64,000 nucleotides of DNA from Arthrobacter sp. zg-Y1110 (GCF_025244865.1 NZ_CP104273.1:248001-312000); one strand, 5' to 3'; positions 49,328 to 57,015 are shown, counted from the stretch's first letter. Program-made: numbers and translations. Notes: generated from the sequence alone by a model not told the origin.

Positions 49328-51397
49328 CTACTTCTTGCCGAACACCTTGGCGAAGAAGCCGCGCTGCACTTCTGCTTCGGGCTTGAACTCGGCGTCGGCG
49401 CGGAACGCCTCGTTGCCGGTTACCCGCAGCAGGGCCCTGCTCATGAGGGTGCGCAGATCCTGGCTGCCGATGTTGATCCGGCCTGCGTTCATGTCCTGCT
49501 GGACATCGAGGTCGGTGGCGATGGTGCCGAGGTAGTTGCCGACGCCGCTGAAGTATTTGGGCATCGTCGCGGCAACCGGTTCCTGCTCCGGGTCGACCTT
49601 GTTGACCATGATCATCAGGCGGTCCTGGGGGACACCGTTCTTGATGAAGGTGCGCAGGCGGCCGTTGAGGTTGTTCACGCCGGTGTTGGACATGTCGGTC
49701 ACGCCCATGCCCCACGCGTCGTGGACCAGCGCCGGAAGCAGGATCTGGCTGACGACTCCGGTACGGTCGTTGGTTTCGATGATCTGGGTGTCCAGGATGA
49801 CCAGGTCCGCGTTGCGGCGGGCGAAGGCAATGACGTCCAGGTACAGCTGGTTGGTCACCACGGACGGGTCGTTGATGTCGTCCGGCGGTGCGGCGATGAA
49901 GGCGAAGTTCACGTGCCCGAGGATGTCTTCACGGTTCTGGTTGATGACGTCGGGGGTAAGCACCGCTGAGCGGATGTTGCGGATCGCGGCATCGTAGATG
50001 GTCGGCAGCGAGGTGCGGTTCAGGCGCAGGTAAGTGCGCAGGTCGCCCTGGCCGGAGTTGCCGTCGATGAGGATGACGCGCAGGCCGGCCGCGGCGGCAA
50101 CGTGGGCCATCTGCAGCGACGAGGTGGATTTGCCGACACCGCCCTTGCCGGAGAAGTTGATGATGAATGAACCGAGCCCTGCAGCGGAGCGGCCTGTGCC
50201 GGCCAGCTTGGAGGCTTCGAAGTTGTCGAAGATCGCAGAGGCGTCCTCGACGTCGTACATATCGCGCAGCGGACGGCGTTCAGCCGTCCACGCATCGCTG
50301 ACTTCACTGCGGGCCGGGACTGCCAGCGCTCCGGAACGCACGGGAGGTACCGGTGCCGTTTCCAGGGGAGAGAGTTCCTGTTCCTCCCATGCGCCGTAAA
50401 GGGCCGGGGCTGCCGGAGCAGGAGCTTCGTAGCGGACCGGTGCCTCGTAGGCCACGGGGGCGGGCGCCGGTGCCTGGTAATGAACCGGCTCGGGACGGAC
50501 AGGTTCCGGCCGGGCACGGTAGACGGGCTGGACGGGTGCAGCAGGTGCCGGGGCAGGGGTGTCCCAGTCTTCGGCGGCAGGTGCAGCAGCAAGCGCGCGG
50601 GCCTCGCGGCGGGAGAGCGGCTGTGCAGCAGGTGCGGGGGCAGGGGTGTCCCAGTCGTCAACGACAGGGGCCGGGGCCGGGGCCGGGGCCGGTGACGCCG
50701 CAGGAAGGGGTGCCGGTGTGTCCCAGTCGTCCAGGATGTCGATCGGGGCGGGCAGCGGTGCCATCGCCGGTGCAGCAATGGTGTCCCACTCATCCGACAT
50801 TGGTGCGGCAGGTTCAATGTTCACCGCCGAATGTGAAGGAATTTCCTTTTCCGGCACATCCCAATCGTCATTCGGGGTTTCGGTAACAGTTTTTGGTGTA
50901 ACAATGGGTTCAGGGAATTCGTCCTCTTCTTCTTCAAAGAGGTCGTCGAATTCCGGCATGGCAAGCCCGGGCGCCTGGGATCCGAAGGATTCGGGGAAGA
51001 CGGTATTGCCTGCAGGAGAATCAATAGCCGGAAGATTCAGGGAACCAAGAAGCTGGTTCACGGTAAAGGGCTCAATGAGTTCCGTAACATTGGGCGAGAC
51101 GATTACCGGATTGTCAGCATTGCGCAATACTGAAGCGGAAATCGGGGCACCCTGCTGCTTGGCAGTCTGCTGGACACGGTCAATCCATGCCCGCAGGCCC
51201 GGAGCGGGAATGTCCGCCACGACCATCGGGAAAGCTCCGGAGGTTGTTAGTTCGGCGCGGATCGCTGTTGCAGCGCTCCGGAAGTCAGGACCTGTCACGA
51301 CCCTTACCCCGCACCGGGTGAGGGTCTCGGCAAGGGCGGGCAGCTCAATCAGGCCGATGATGGGCTGGTTTGATGCTGAAGGATCAGTTATGTTCAC
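49328..51397 (-). CDS. MinD/TadZ-like ATPase with receiver-like N-terminus and DWDTP repeats
   Basis: 689 residues. About 1-135: receiver-like fold, as in TadZ/CpaE. About 170-285: Ala/Pro linker with five copies of a DDWDTPAPAPA-type unit. About 405-689: deviant Walker A KGGVGKST at 416-423, IDGNSGQGD, and LVILDTQ, as in MinD/ParA ATPases. It may position the transfer machinery or partition the element. GTG 51397 lies 12 bases after the family A T; the ATG two bases before it is followed at once by TGA. Confidence 0.78.
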   Translation of the reverse strand: MNITDPSASNQPIIGLIELPALAETLTRCGVRVVTGPDFRSAATAIRAELTTSGAFPMVVADIPAPGLRAWIDRVQQTAKQQGAPISASVLRNADNPVIVSPNVTELIEPFTVNQLLGSLNLPAIDSPAGNTVFPESFGSQAPGLAMPEFDDLFEEEEDEFPEPIVTPKTVTETPNDDWDVPEKEIPSHSAVNIEPAAPMSDEWDTIAAPAMAPLPAPIDILDDWDTPAPLPAASPAPAPAPAPVVDDWDTPAPAPAAQPLSRREARALAAAPAAEDWDTPAPAPAAPVQPVYRARPEPVRPEPVHYQAPAPAPVAYEAPVRYEAPAPAAPALYGAWEEQELSPLETAPVPPVRSGALAVPARSEVSDAWTAERRPLRDMYDVEDASAIFDNFEASKLAGTGRSAAGLGSFIINFSGKGGVGKSTSSLQMAHVAAAAGLRVILIDGNSGQGDLRTYLRLNRTSLPTIYDAAIRNIRSAVLTPDVINQNREDILGHVNFAFIAAPPDDINDPSVVTNQLYLDVIAFARRNADLVILDTQIIETNDRTGVVSQILLPALVHDAWGMGVTDMSNTGVNNLNGRLRTFIKNGVPQDRLMIMVNKVDPEQEPVAATMPKYFSGVGNYLGTIATDLDVQQDMNAGRINIGSQDLRTLMSRALLRVTGNEAFRADAEFKPEAEVQRGFFAKVFGKK

Positions 51398-51402
51398 ATC
51401 TA

Positions 51403-51438
51403 CCTTCTATGCGTCCCGCTGCCTGACGGCCGGTTCGG
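51403..51438 (-). promoter_or_regulatory. Family A promoter for the MinD-like gene
   Basis: CCGTCAG, ten bases, CGCATAGAAG. It lies in the divergent 120-base gap with the 51518 gene, which has only host-like sequence (TAAACT) as a possible promoter. Confidence 0.65.
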
Positions 51439-51517
51439 CGATACTCCCTGCCGTAAACTTAAACAGTTCCGGCTTACAGCCACGAGCAATTTCTTTGCCA
51501 TACCGAGGAGTTTTTTG

Positions 51518-52186
51518 ATGGATCAGAAGGACATCGACTGGGTCAGCCGTTGGGTTGTCGCCCAGTGCGAGCCCTTGATCGCCACCGCCGTACGGCAGGA
51601 GATCGACGAGCATTTTGCCGGCATCGCCGCCAGCGACCCTCTGTGGCTTTCGGCATGGGCTTCCGGGCTCGTTTCCGACCTGGTCCGTTCCCTCGACCCC
51701 GAGGATCCGTGGCGCAACCTTGAAGTGGACGGCGACCGCGCCCTGCTTCCCGACGGCTCACCGTTCGGCACCTGGGTGGATGCCACCGACATCGTTCCGC
51801 CCTCCGTCCCGGACCGGCGCTCCGACCTCGGCCTGGCAGCCGTTGACATGCCCTTATCGGCACGCTCAGCCGAACTCATTGCCGTAGCCGCCGGCGGATG
51901 GCGCCGGACACTGGACTGGTTCCGTGACAACCTGGCCACCGCACCGGTGCTGGAAGGCGACCGGGCGGCCGAACTCCTGACCACCGTTGAAGAAGCCATC
52001 CGCTGGGCAATGTTCCGCCGGCGTCTCTTCGCAGGTATGGAAGACCCGTTCATCCCCGTCAGCGCAGTCGCATGGATCTCGCGCGCCGGCAAGATGGTCA
52101 ACGGCGAGGCGTGGGACGAAGCCCGCGCGGCCCGCGTGCTGGAAAGCAACAGGATCCACCCGGGAACGTACGGCCAGTTCGTCTAG
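51518..52186 (+). CDS. Hypothetical protein, 222 aa
   Basis: Soluble acidic protein, Trp-rich (WVSRWVV, WLSAWAS, GWRRTLDW). GAGGAG lies seven bases before ATG 51518. No recognised domain. Divergent from the MinD-like gene. Confidence 0.7.
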   Translation: MDQKDIDWVSRWVVAQCEPLIATAVRQEIDEHFAGIAASDPLWLSAWASGLVSDLVRSLDPEDPWRNLEVDGDRALLPDGSPFGTWVDATDIVPPSVPDRRSDLGLAAVDMPLSARSAELIAVAAGGWRRTLDWFRDNLATAPVLEGDRAAELLTTVEEAIRWAMFRRRLFAGMEDPFIPVSAVAWISRAGKMVNGEAWDEARAARVLESNRIHPGTYGQFV

Positions 52187-52212
52187 AGAGTCCGCCCCTG
52201 CCGCACACATAA
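52181..52212 (+). promoter_or_regulatory. Family B promoter for a membrane micro-protein
   Basis: GCCGCACACATAA; ATG 52218 lies 8 bases after the T. Confidence 0.7.
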
Positions 52213-52217
52213 GGGTT

Positions 52218-52316
52218 ATGAAAGCACTGTTCTTCGTATCCCTGGCCGCGCTGCTGGCAGTACCTGTCACGGCACTCTTCTTCTTCATTTACGCGTACAT
52301 CCAGTCCCCCTACTGA
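52218..52316 (+). CDS. Leaderless 32-residue membrane micro-protein
   Basis: Single hydrophobic helix over about residues 3-27 (FFVSLAALLAVPVTALFFF), then IQSPY. No Shine-Dalgarno; the start is set by the 8-base rule. The true product is probably a membrane peptide, since the hydrophobic composition is unlike the surrounding DNA in other frames. It could tune membrane enzymes or act as an exclusion or toxin-like peptide; unknown. Confidence 0.6.
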   Translation: MKALFFVSLAALLAVPVTALFFFIYAYIQSPY

Positions 52317-52322
52317 GGCGGC

Positions 52323-52354
52323 GGGCACTTTCCTGCCCTCAGCCGCACACATAG
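52323..52354 (+). promoter_or_regulatory. Family B promoter for the DnaJ leader
   Basis: GCCGCACACATAG; GTG 52360 lies 8 bases after the T. Confidence 0.7.
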
Positions 52355-52359
52355 ATCCG

Positions 52360-52464
52360 GTGAGCACCTCATCAGATCCTTTCCGGACCCTGCCTGCAGG
52401 CCGGTCCGTGCTGTCTTCGTCCCTTGACCGCGTCCGCATGCCCTTCCGGGGCGTGCAGGGGTGA
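52360..52464 (+). CDS. Leaderless 34-codon ORF coupled to the J-protein
   Basis: Starts [10 protein letters not shown] and its TGA (52462-52464) overlaps the GTG of the J-domain gene (GTGA). No Shine-Dalgarno is present before either start, so ribosomes probably reach the J-protein through this ORF. One of the clearest examples of the leader architecture. Confidence 0.55.
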   Translation: MSTSSDPFRTLPAGRSVLSSSLDRVRMPFRGVQG

Positions 52465-53810
52465 ACAGCTACGAGGTCCTGGGCGTACGGCCCGACGCCA
52501 CCCACGACGAAATCAAAAAGGCCTACCGGGCCCTGGCCCGACGCACCCACCCCGACGTCGGCGGGGATGCCATGAAGCCTCTTTTCCTCTCGGTCACCAG
52601 TGCATGGGAGTCCCTCTCGGACCCCGACAAGCGCGCTGCCTACGACCGGGCCAACGGGCTGGGCCACCCTGCGACTCCTCCCCCGGCACCGGATCCTGCT
52701 CCGCGGGCTGACCGGCGAAGCGGGCCCGATACGCACGGCGAAGCCCCGCCTGAAAGTCCCGACTTCGAGGACTTCTGGGCAGGAGCCGGTCCCGCCGGAG
52801 CGAAAGGTCCGACCAGGGACACCCGCCCTCCGTCGGCTCCCCGAAAGCAGGCACCTGCCCCGGCAGAGCGTTCCTGGCGTGAGATCTTCGACACCACTGT
52901 GCAGCGCCGGCGGCGGCACCCCCTGCCGGTGGCCATCGGGGTCCTTTCCGCCGCGTGGGCAGCCCTTCTGATCTTCCTGGGACTGAAGGAACTGATCCTT
53001 TCCGGCCCCGAAGGTGTCCTTCCCCGCGGATCCGGAGTCCTGACCTACGCTGTGTGCTGGGTCGCCGGAACATGGCACTGCAGCCGCCAGGTCCGCGGGG
53101 GTACGGGCATCGGATGGGGGCCGCTGACGGCCGCCGGCGTAGGCGCACTCACTTTCTGGGCGCTGAACCGTGCGCATCTGGGCGCCTCGGCCGCCGCGGT
53201 GGCTGCAGGACTGGTGCTCAGCCTTGCCGTTGCCGCCTGGCTGCGCCGCCGTATCAATCTCAGGGAGGCCGGACAGGGTCCGGGTTCCCCGGGCATCACT
53301 TCCTTCAACCGGCCGGATGAGTCACCTGAGGAGGCCGAGGCGCGGCGCATGACCCGCCGGGTGCTGGGCGAGCTGCTCAAGACCCCGGGTACAAGGGTGC
53401 TGGAGAACGCCCCGGTGCGCGGCCGGGCGGTAGCCCAGATCATTATCAACGGGACAAGGGTGGCTGTCGTTGACTCCCGGATTCTGCCTGACTGGGTCCA
53501 TGAAGACCTGACGGGCGACCTGTCCGTAGACGGGGCGAAGGTCATTCCGAATATCGAAACGAGCATTGCCGGTGATGTGGCCGACGTCCGCTCCAATGTG
53601 CGCAGCGTCAGGGGCTGGCTTATTGTCCACCCCTCGGAGAAGGGCAGTGCAGATCTGAAGCCGGTGCGCGGTGTTCCGGTTACGGCGGCGTCACCGTCAG
53701 AAGCACTTGAGCAGATCGGTGCCTGGCTGGCCGAGGGCCCCAAAGCCGGGCTCATCGACCCTGACCTGGCCTACCGTGTCATCCGGGGCGCCTCCCCTGC
53801 TGTCCGCTAA
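52461..53810 (+). CDS. Membrane J-domain protein with NERD-like C-terminus
   Basis: 449 residues. J domain at 1-65 with HPD near 32-34, so it should stimulate a DnaK ATPase. Linker, then four hydrophobic helices (about 152-172, 183-200, 213-232, 238-258). The C-terminal domain (about 290-449) has strands AQIIING and VAVVDS that recall the nuclease-related NERD fold, though the usual catalytic Asp is not evident. The GTG start overlaps the leader stop. It may recruit Hsp70 to the membrane or transfer channel. Confidence 0.7.
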   Translation: MNSYEVLGVRPDATHDEIKKAYRALARRTHPDVGGDAMKPLFLSVTSAWESLSDPDKRAAYDRANGLGHPATPPPAPDPAPRADRRSGPDTHGEAPPESPDFEDFWAGAGPAGAKGPTRDTRPPSAPRKQAPAPAERSWREIFDTTVQRRRRHPLPVAIGVLSAAWAALLIFLGLKELILSGPEGVLPRGSGVLTYAVCWVAGTWHCSRQVRGGTGIGWGPLTAAGVGALTFWALNRAHLGASAAAVAAGLVLSLAVAAWLRRRINLREAGQGPGSPGITSFNRPDESPEEAEARRMTRRVLGELLKTPGTRVLENAPVRGRAVAQIIINGTRVAVVDSRILPDWVHEDLTGDLSVDGAKVIPNIETSIAGDVADVRSNVRSVRGWLIVHPSEKGSADLKPVRGVPVTAASPSEALEQIGAWLAEGPKAGLIDPDLAYRVIRGASPAVR

Positions 53811-53815
53811 GGGCC

Positions 53816-53847
53816 GGGGAGTTGCCGGACCCCTTCCGCACACATAA
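53816..53847 (+). promoter_or_regulatory. Family B promoter for the 53853 gene
   Basis: GGGGAGTT, 11 bases, TCCGCACACATAA; ATG 53853 lies 8 bases after the T. Confidence 0.7.
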
Positions 53848-53852
53848 GGGGC

Positions 53853-54023
53853 ATGGAAACCAACCTTGCAGAGAACGAAACAGACATCCGCAGCATCGGC
53901 ACCGCCGTGCTGTGCAACGACCAGGGAAGCCCGGTGATTTCCGAGCTGTCAGCAGATGACGCCTGGACGGTTGCTCAGCTGCAGGATGCCGAAGAGGAGC
54001 CCATGCTCCGCGACGCTGCCTGA
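53853..54023 (+). CDS. Leaderless small acidic protein, 56 aa
   Basis: Begins METNLAENETD, soluble and strongly acidic, with no Cys-rich or membrane features. No Shine-Dalgarno; the start is set by the 8-base rule. Its last 49 bases overlap the 3' end of the convergent zinc-ribbon gene. Unknown; very acidic small proteins on mobile elements are sometimes inhibitors of DNA-binding proteins, but that is speculation here. Confidence 0.55.
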   Translation: METNLAENETDIRSIGTAVLCNDQGSPVISELSADDAWTVAQLQDAEEEPMLRDAA

Positions 54024-54304
54024 GACCCGGAGCACGGACGCTGCTCAGCCCGCGCCGCGTGCTCCGGGATCATCCGGGTCCTCATGTGCCGCACAGGTGC
54101 GGGCTTGAGCTCGGCGGCGGCGCTTTCTCCGGTGCCGCAGGTCGGGCACATAACGACTTCCTCGATAACCCACCCCTCCTTGCGGGCCAGGCGCAGGGAA
54201 ATCATCTGCGGGTATTCGTAAACTTTGACTGACTCATGCGGGCAGGGCATTTCGGCCGTTCCATCGCACTGGACACTGGTTATGGTCATGATCTGAATAG
54301 ACAT
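53975..54304 (-). CDS. Zinc-ribbon-like small protein
   Basis: 109 residues with two Cys pairs (one around residues 14-20, then CPTC near 53-56) that could bind zinc. No clear ribosome site, and its 3' end overlaps the 53853 gene. No family recognised; moderate support only. Confidence 0.45.
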   Translation of the reverse strand: MSIQIMTITSVQCDGTAEMPCPHESVKVYEYPQMISLRLARKEGWVIEEVVMCPTCGTGESAAAELKPAPVRHMRTRMIPEHAARAEQRPCSGSQAASRSMGSSSASCS

Positions 54305-54351
54305 CGTTGTGCTCTAATTCCCCGGGTTTGAACGAAAAAATGAATGAATGA

Positions 54352-55143
54352 TCAGCGCTGTGCGGCTGAAATGAATGCGGCGGTGCTGCCGTGGAACGCA
54401 GGACCGTGGCCCGGAAGGATTACTGACGCCTCGGCCGGAGCCAGCAGATCGACTGCGGACCTGGCTGCCTGGAGGTCATGGTGGAACATCGGGTGGAGCA
54501 TCTGGGGCCCGTCCCGGTGTGCGAGGGCGTGCCCGGTAACCAGGGCGTCTCCTGAAACGAGGACTCCTGAGCCGGGCAGGTGGTAGGCCGTGTGTCCGGG
54601 CGTGTGCCCCGGGGTAAGCACGGGGACGGGCGATCCGGGCAGCTCCAGCATCCGGTCGGCATCCCAGACTTCCGCTTCCCGGATGTCGTTGGGCGTCATG
54701 CCGCCGGACCGGGCTGCATGAAGGGCCCAGCGGAATACGGCGGGGCGCCAGAGATACGGCAGTGCCGACCCGATGGTGACCTGGAACTTCTCCCTGCCGA
54801 GCATCGAGAGGTGTTCGCCGGCGCTGGAGAGGATGGGCGTACCGAATTCCTCGGAGAAGTACTGTGCGGATCCGGTGTGATCCGTGTGGGCATGCGTAAT
54901 CAGCATGGCCAGTGCATTGCCGGGGGTCAGTCCCAGGGACTTGATGGACCCGAGTACGAGCGGCAGGTCGGAGGGGTAGCCTCCGTCAATGAGGGTGAAT
55001 CCCTTGTCGCCGCGGATGATGACCCAGTTGGATCCGGGCCCTTGGACGAGGTAGACCCCGTCGGCTGTTTCGAGGGGTGCTGAAGCTGATGCGTTTGCGA
55101 TGGCTGTGCTCCTGGTAAGCCCGCTTCCGTGCGGGCAGTGCAT
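54352..55143 (-). CDS. Metallo-beta-lactamase-fold hydrolase
   Basis: Glyoxalase-II/MBL-type enzyme: HAHTDHTG metal motif, a following GHTPGH, an Asp in SGDALV and a final GHGP, giving the two-zinc set. Likely a thioester or ester hydrolase of unknown substrate. The start is uncertain. ATG 55143 has no ribosome site. An ideal AGGAG lies seven bases before an ATC at 55101, which matches where homologues usually begin. The frame is open to 55233, where a TAATAC box sits six bases upstream. Confidence 0.75.
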   Translation of the reverse strand: MHCPHGSGLTRSTAIANASASAPLETADGVYLVQGPGSNWVIIRGDKGFTLIDGGYPSDLPLVLGSIKSLGLTPGNALAMLITHAHTDHTGSAQYFSEEFGTPILSSAGEHLSMLGREKFQVTIGSALPYLWRPAVFRWALHAARSGGMTPNDIREAEVWDADRMLELPGSPVPVLTPGHTPGHTAYHLPGSGVLVSGDALVTGHALAHRDGPQMLHPMFHHDLQAARSAVDLLAPAEASVILPGHGPAFHGSTAAFISAAQR

Positions 55144-55269
55144 ATAAGGAAAACAGCCGTTCGGGCATCCGCCAGGTGGGCCTTCTAAGAAGTATTTCAG
55201 CTGCACAGGCATCCGCCGGCGTTTTAGCTGCATAACCAGTATTACATGCAGTTACATCTAGTTTGCACG

Positions 55270-55299
55270 TTTCGGATGTGACGTCTGTCATGTCCGAAA
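55270..55299. promoter_or_regulatory. 13-bp inverted repeat, probable operator
   Basis: TTTCGGATGTGAC, four bases, then GTCATGTCCGAAA; the arms match except at two positions. It lies in the divergent gap between the MBL-fold hydrolase and the PAS-like gene, beside host-type -10 boxes (TAATAC leftward, TACACT rightward). A dimeric repressor or activator site is likely. Confidence 0.6.
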
Positions 55300-55425
55300 T
55301 AGCTGTATGTGGGTTTTGCTACACTGTGCGAAACCGGTCGTTTCTTGGGTTTTGAAACAGCCTGTCTATTTTTATCAGGATTTGCGTAACTACGCGCGCT
55401 CAAGCAATGAGGATGGAAGTAATAC

Positions 55426-56484
55426 GTGGATCAGACGATGGAAACCAAGGGCCGCTGGGTCCTCATTGACACCCTCCTGGACGACCAGTTCAGCCTCCTG
55501 AGCATCGGCGACATCGACTACGCCGAGGCAAGCGTGCGAAAAAACCTCGACGTCATCGGCCGCGAGCTGTTCATCCCGCGCATGAAGGAGGTCTGCGCCG
55601 AGGTCCCCTTCATCGAAGAGGAAGTGGAGGCGCGCGGTGCCCGGTGGACCGTCCGCGTCCAGGCCATCCTCTCCCCCATCAACAAGATTGTCCTTGCAGT
55701 CCTTGCCATCTACGTCCCCGCGGGCGAAACGATCCCCGAACCGCCCGTCGTAGGCGGCATCGAGTGGAAGGTCATGGACGGCGGCAACATCGACACCGTC
55801 TGGGACGACAATATGTTCGCCCTGTACGAGGTTCCGCGCTCCGGCGCGGGCAGCGCGACCGGAGACATGAACGGCTGGGTCAATTACCTCATCGCCCCCG
55901 AGGACCGGGCCCGCATGAAGGTGGTCATCGACAAAGGCCTGGCCGATCCCGACGGGCTGCGCCACACCGTGGCTTTCCGGATCCTGACGGGCACCCGCAC
56001 CGACAACCCCGGATCCAAGCAACTGGAGACGGTCTCGCGCGTCCTGGTGGATTCCGAGCGCGGAGTGAAATGGCTGCGCAGCATCGCCCGCGAAGTCACC
56101 AATCTGACCCCTGCCCTGCCGCAGGAAATGGACAACCAGAGTGCCGCCCTCGTCCGCGCCGCCTTTGACCTGATAAGCAACAAGGCCATGTTCGCTGTGG
56201 ACACCTCGACCTGGCAGGTCTTCATGACCTCTCCGAAGTGGCACGAGTTCGGCCTGCAGCGGCCCCGGAACAGCTACCTGCCGCACAGCATCCACCCGGA
56301 TGACTTCACAACGTTCGCCAGCCTCTGCTCCGAAGGCGGCTCCGGCGGCGCCGTCATCATCCGCGGCCTGCAGGAGGACGGCAGCTACGCCCCCTACAGT
56401 GTCACGGCCAGCAGCGGACACTTCGACACCCGGGGCAAGCGGTACGTCATCGTGGCGGTCATCCGGGCCGAAGACGCCGCCTAG
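55426..56484 (+). CDS. PAS/sensor-like regulatory protein
   Basis: 352 residues. An N-terminal helical part, then two regions with the WxxD/FALYEVP...PEDRARM and FMTSPKWHEF...HPDDFTTF patterns that look like tandem PAS-type domains (about 85-195 and 245-345). No kinase or helix-turn-helix was seen. GTG 55426 follows GGAAG. A stress or metabolite sensor is plausible; partner unknown. A terminator follows. Confidence 0.5.
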   Translation: MDQTMETKGRWVLIDTLLDDQFSLLSIGDIDYAEASVRKNLDVIGRELFIPRMKEVCAEVPFIEEEVEARGARWTVRVQAILSPINKIVLAVLAIYVPAGETIPEPPVVGGIEWKVMDGGNIDTVWDDNMFALYEVPRSGAGSATGDMNGWVNYLIAPEDRARMKVVIDKGLADPDGLRHTVAFRILTGTRTDNPGSKQLETVSRVLVDSERGVKWLRSIAREVTNLTPALPQEMDNQSAALVRAAFDLISNKAMFAVDTSTWQVFMTSPKWHEFGLQRPRNSYLPHSIHPDDFTTFASLCSEGGSGGAVIIRGLQEDGSYAPYSVTASSGHFDTRGKRYVIVAVIRAEDAA

Positions 56485-56504
56485 GCCCCGGCCGGCACGG
56501 ACCC

Positions 56505-56540
56505 AGGACCGGCACCCGAACGCGGGTGCCGGTCCTTTGC
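56505..56540 (+). terminator. Rho-independent terminator
   Basis: Perfect thirteen-base stem (56505-56517 with 56524-56536), then TTTGCGT. Confidence 0.8.
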
Positions 56541-56547
56541 GTACCCC

Positions 56548-56579
56548 GGGGAGAAACAGCAGGGGGTCCGCACACATAT
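56548..56579 (+). promoter_or_regulatory. Family B promoter for the 56631 gene
   Basis: GGGGAGAA, 11 bases, TCCGCACACATAT; the predicted leader is about 46 nt. Confidence 0.65.
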
Positions 56580-56630
56580 AGCTCAACAACGAACCCCGGC
56601 ATCAGGCCGGAACGAAAGTGAGCGCATCCC

Positions 56631-56927
56631 ATGTTTGAACTCCTTGCCGGCCCCGCATTCTTCATCGCCCTGCTGATCACAGGCGCTGCACTGATCGCGC
56701 TGGCTTTCGGCATGAGCCCCCGCACCCCGGCCCCCGTGCCGGTCCCTGCCGCTCCTGTTCCGACCCCCTCGAAGGTTCTCTCCCAGGTTGGCTTCGCAGA
56801 GGTTGACGGCCGCGTCGTAGCGTTCCGCTCCGTAGTCCGCCAGGGCGAAGACCTCACCGACCAGCAGCTGGCCGCCTTCCAGTCCCACCTGCTCGCCCCG
56901 GCACCCCGCTCGTCATACGCCGCCTAA
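56631..56927 (+). CDS. Single-pass membrane protein, 98 aa
   Basis: Hydrophobic helix about 5-28, Pro/Ala/Val-rich spacer, then a small soluble C-terminal domain (about 45-95). No motif recognised. Monocistronic between its own family B promoter and a terminator. Confidence 0.7.
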   Translation: MFELLAGPAFFIALLITGAALIALAFGMSPRTPAPVPVPAAPVPTPSKVLSQVGFAEVDGRVVAFRSVVRQGEDLTDQQLAAFQSHLLAPAPRSSYAA

Positions 56928-56941
56928 CCCCCTCCCGATCT

Positions 56942-56976
56942 GAAGCCCGGCCGGACGCCATGTCCTGCCGGGCTTC
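56942..56976 (+). terminator. Terminator-like hairpin
   Basis: GAAGCCCGGC pairs with GCCGGGCTTC; a long loop and little T-run. Confidence 0.6.
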
Positions 56977-56983
56977 ACTGCGT

Positions 56984-57015
56984 GGTGAGAGATACCGGAG
57001 GGTCCGCACACATAG
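56984..57015 (+). promoter_or_regulatory. Family B promoter for the PBP operon
   Basis: GGTGAGAG, 11 bases, TCCGCACACATAG. A leader of about 170 nt is predicted before the PBP gene. Confidence 0.7.

Noticed and set aside
2324..57015. Reading the 13-base repeats as CRISPR, att or recombination sites
   Set aside because: They are dispersed singly at gene starts, always in the gene's orientation and at a fixed distance from start codons, unlike spacer arrays or recombination sites.
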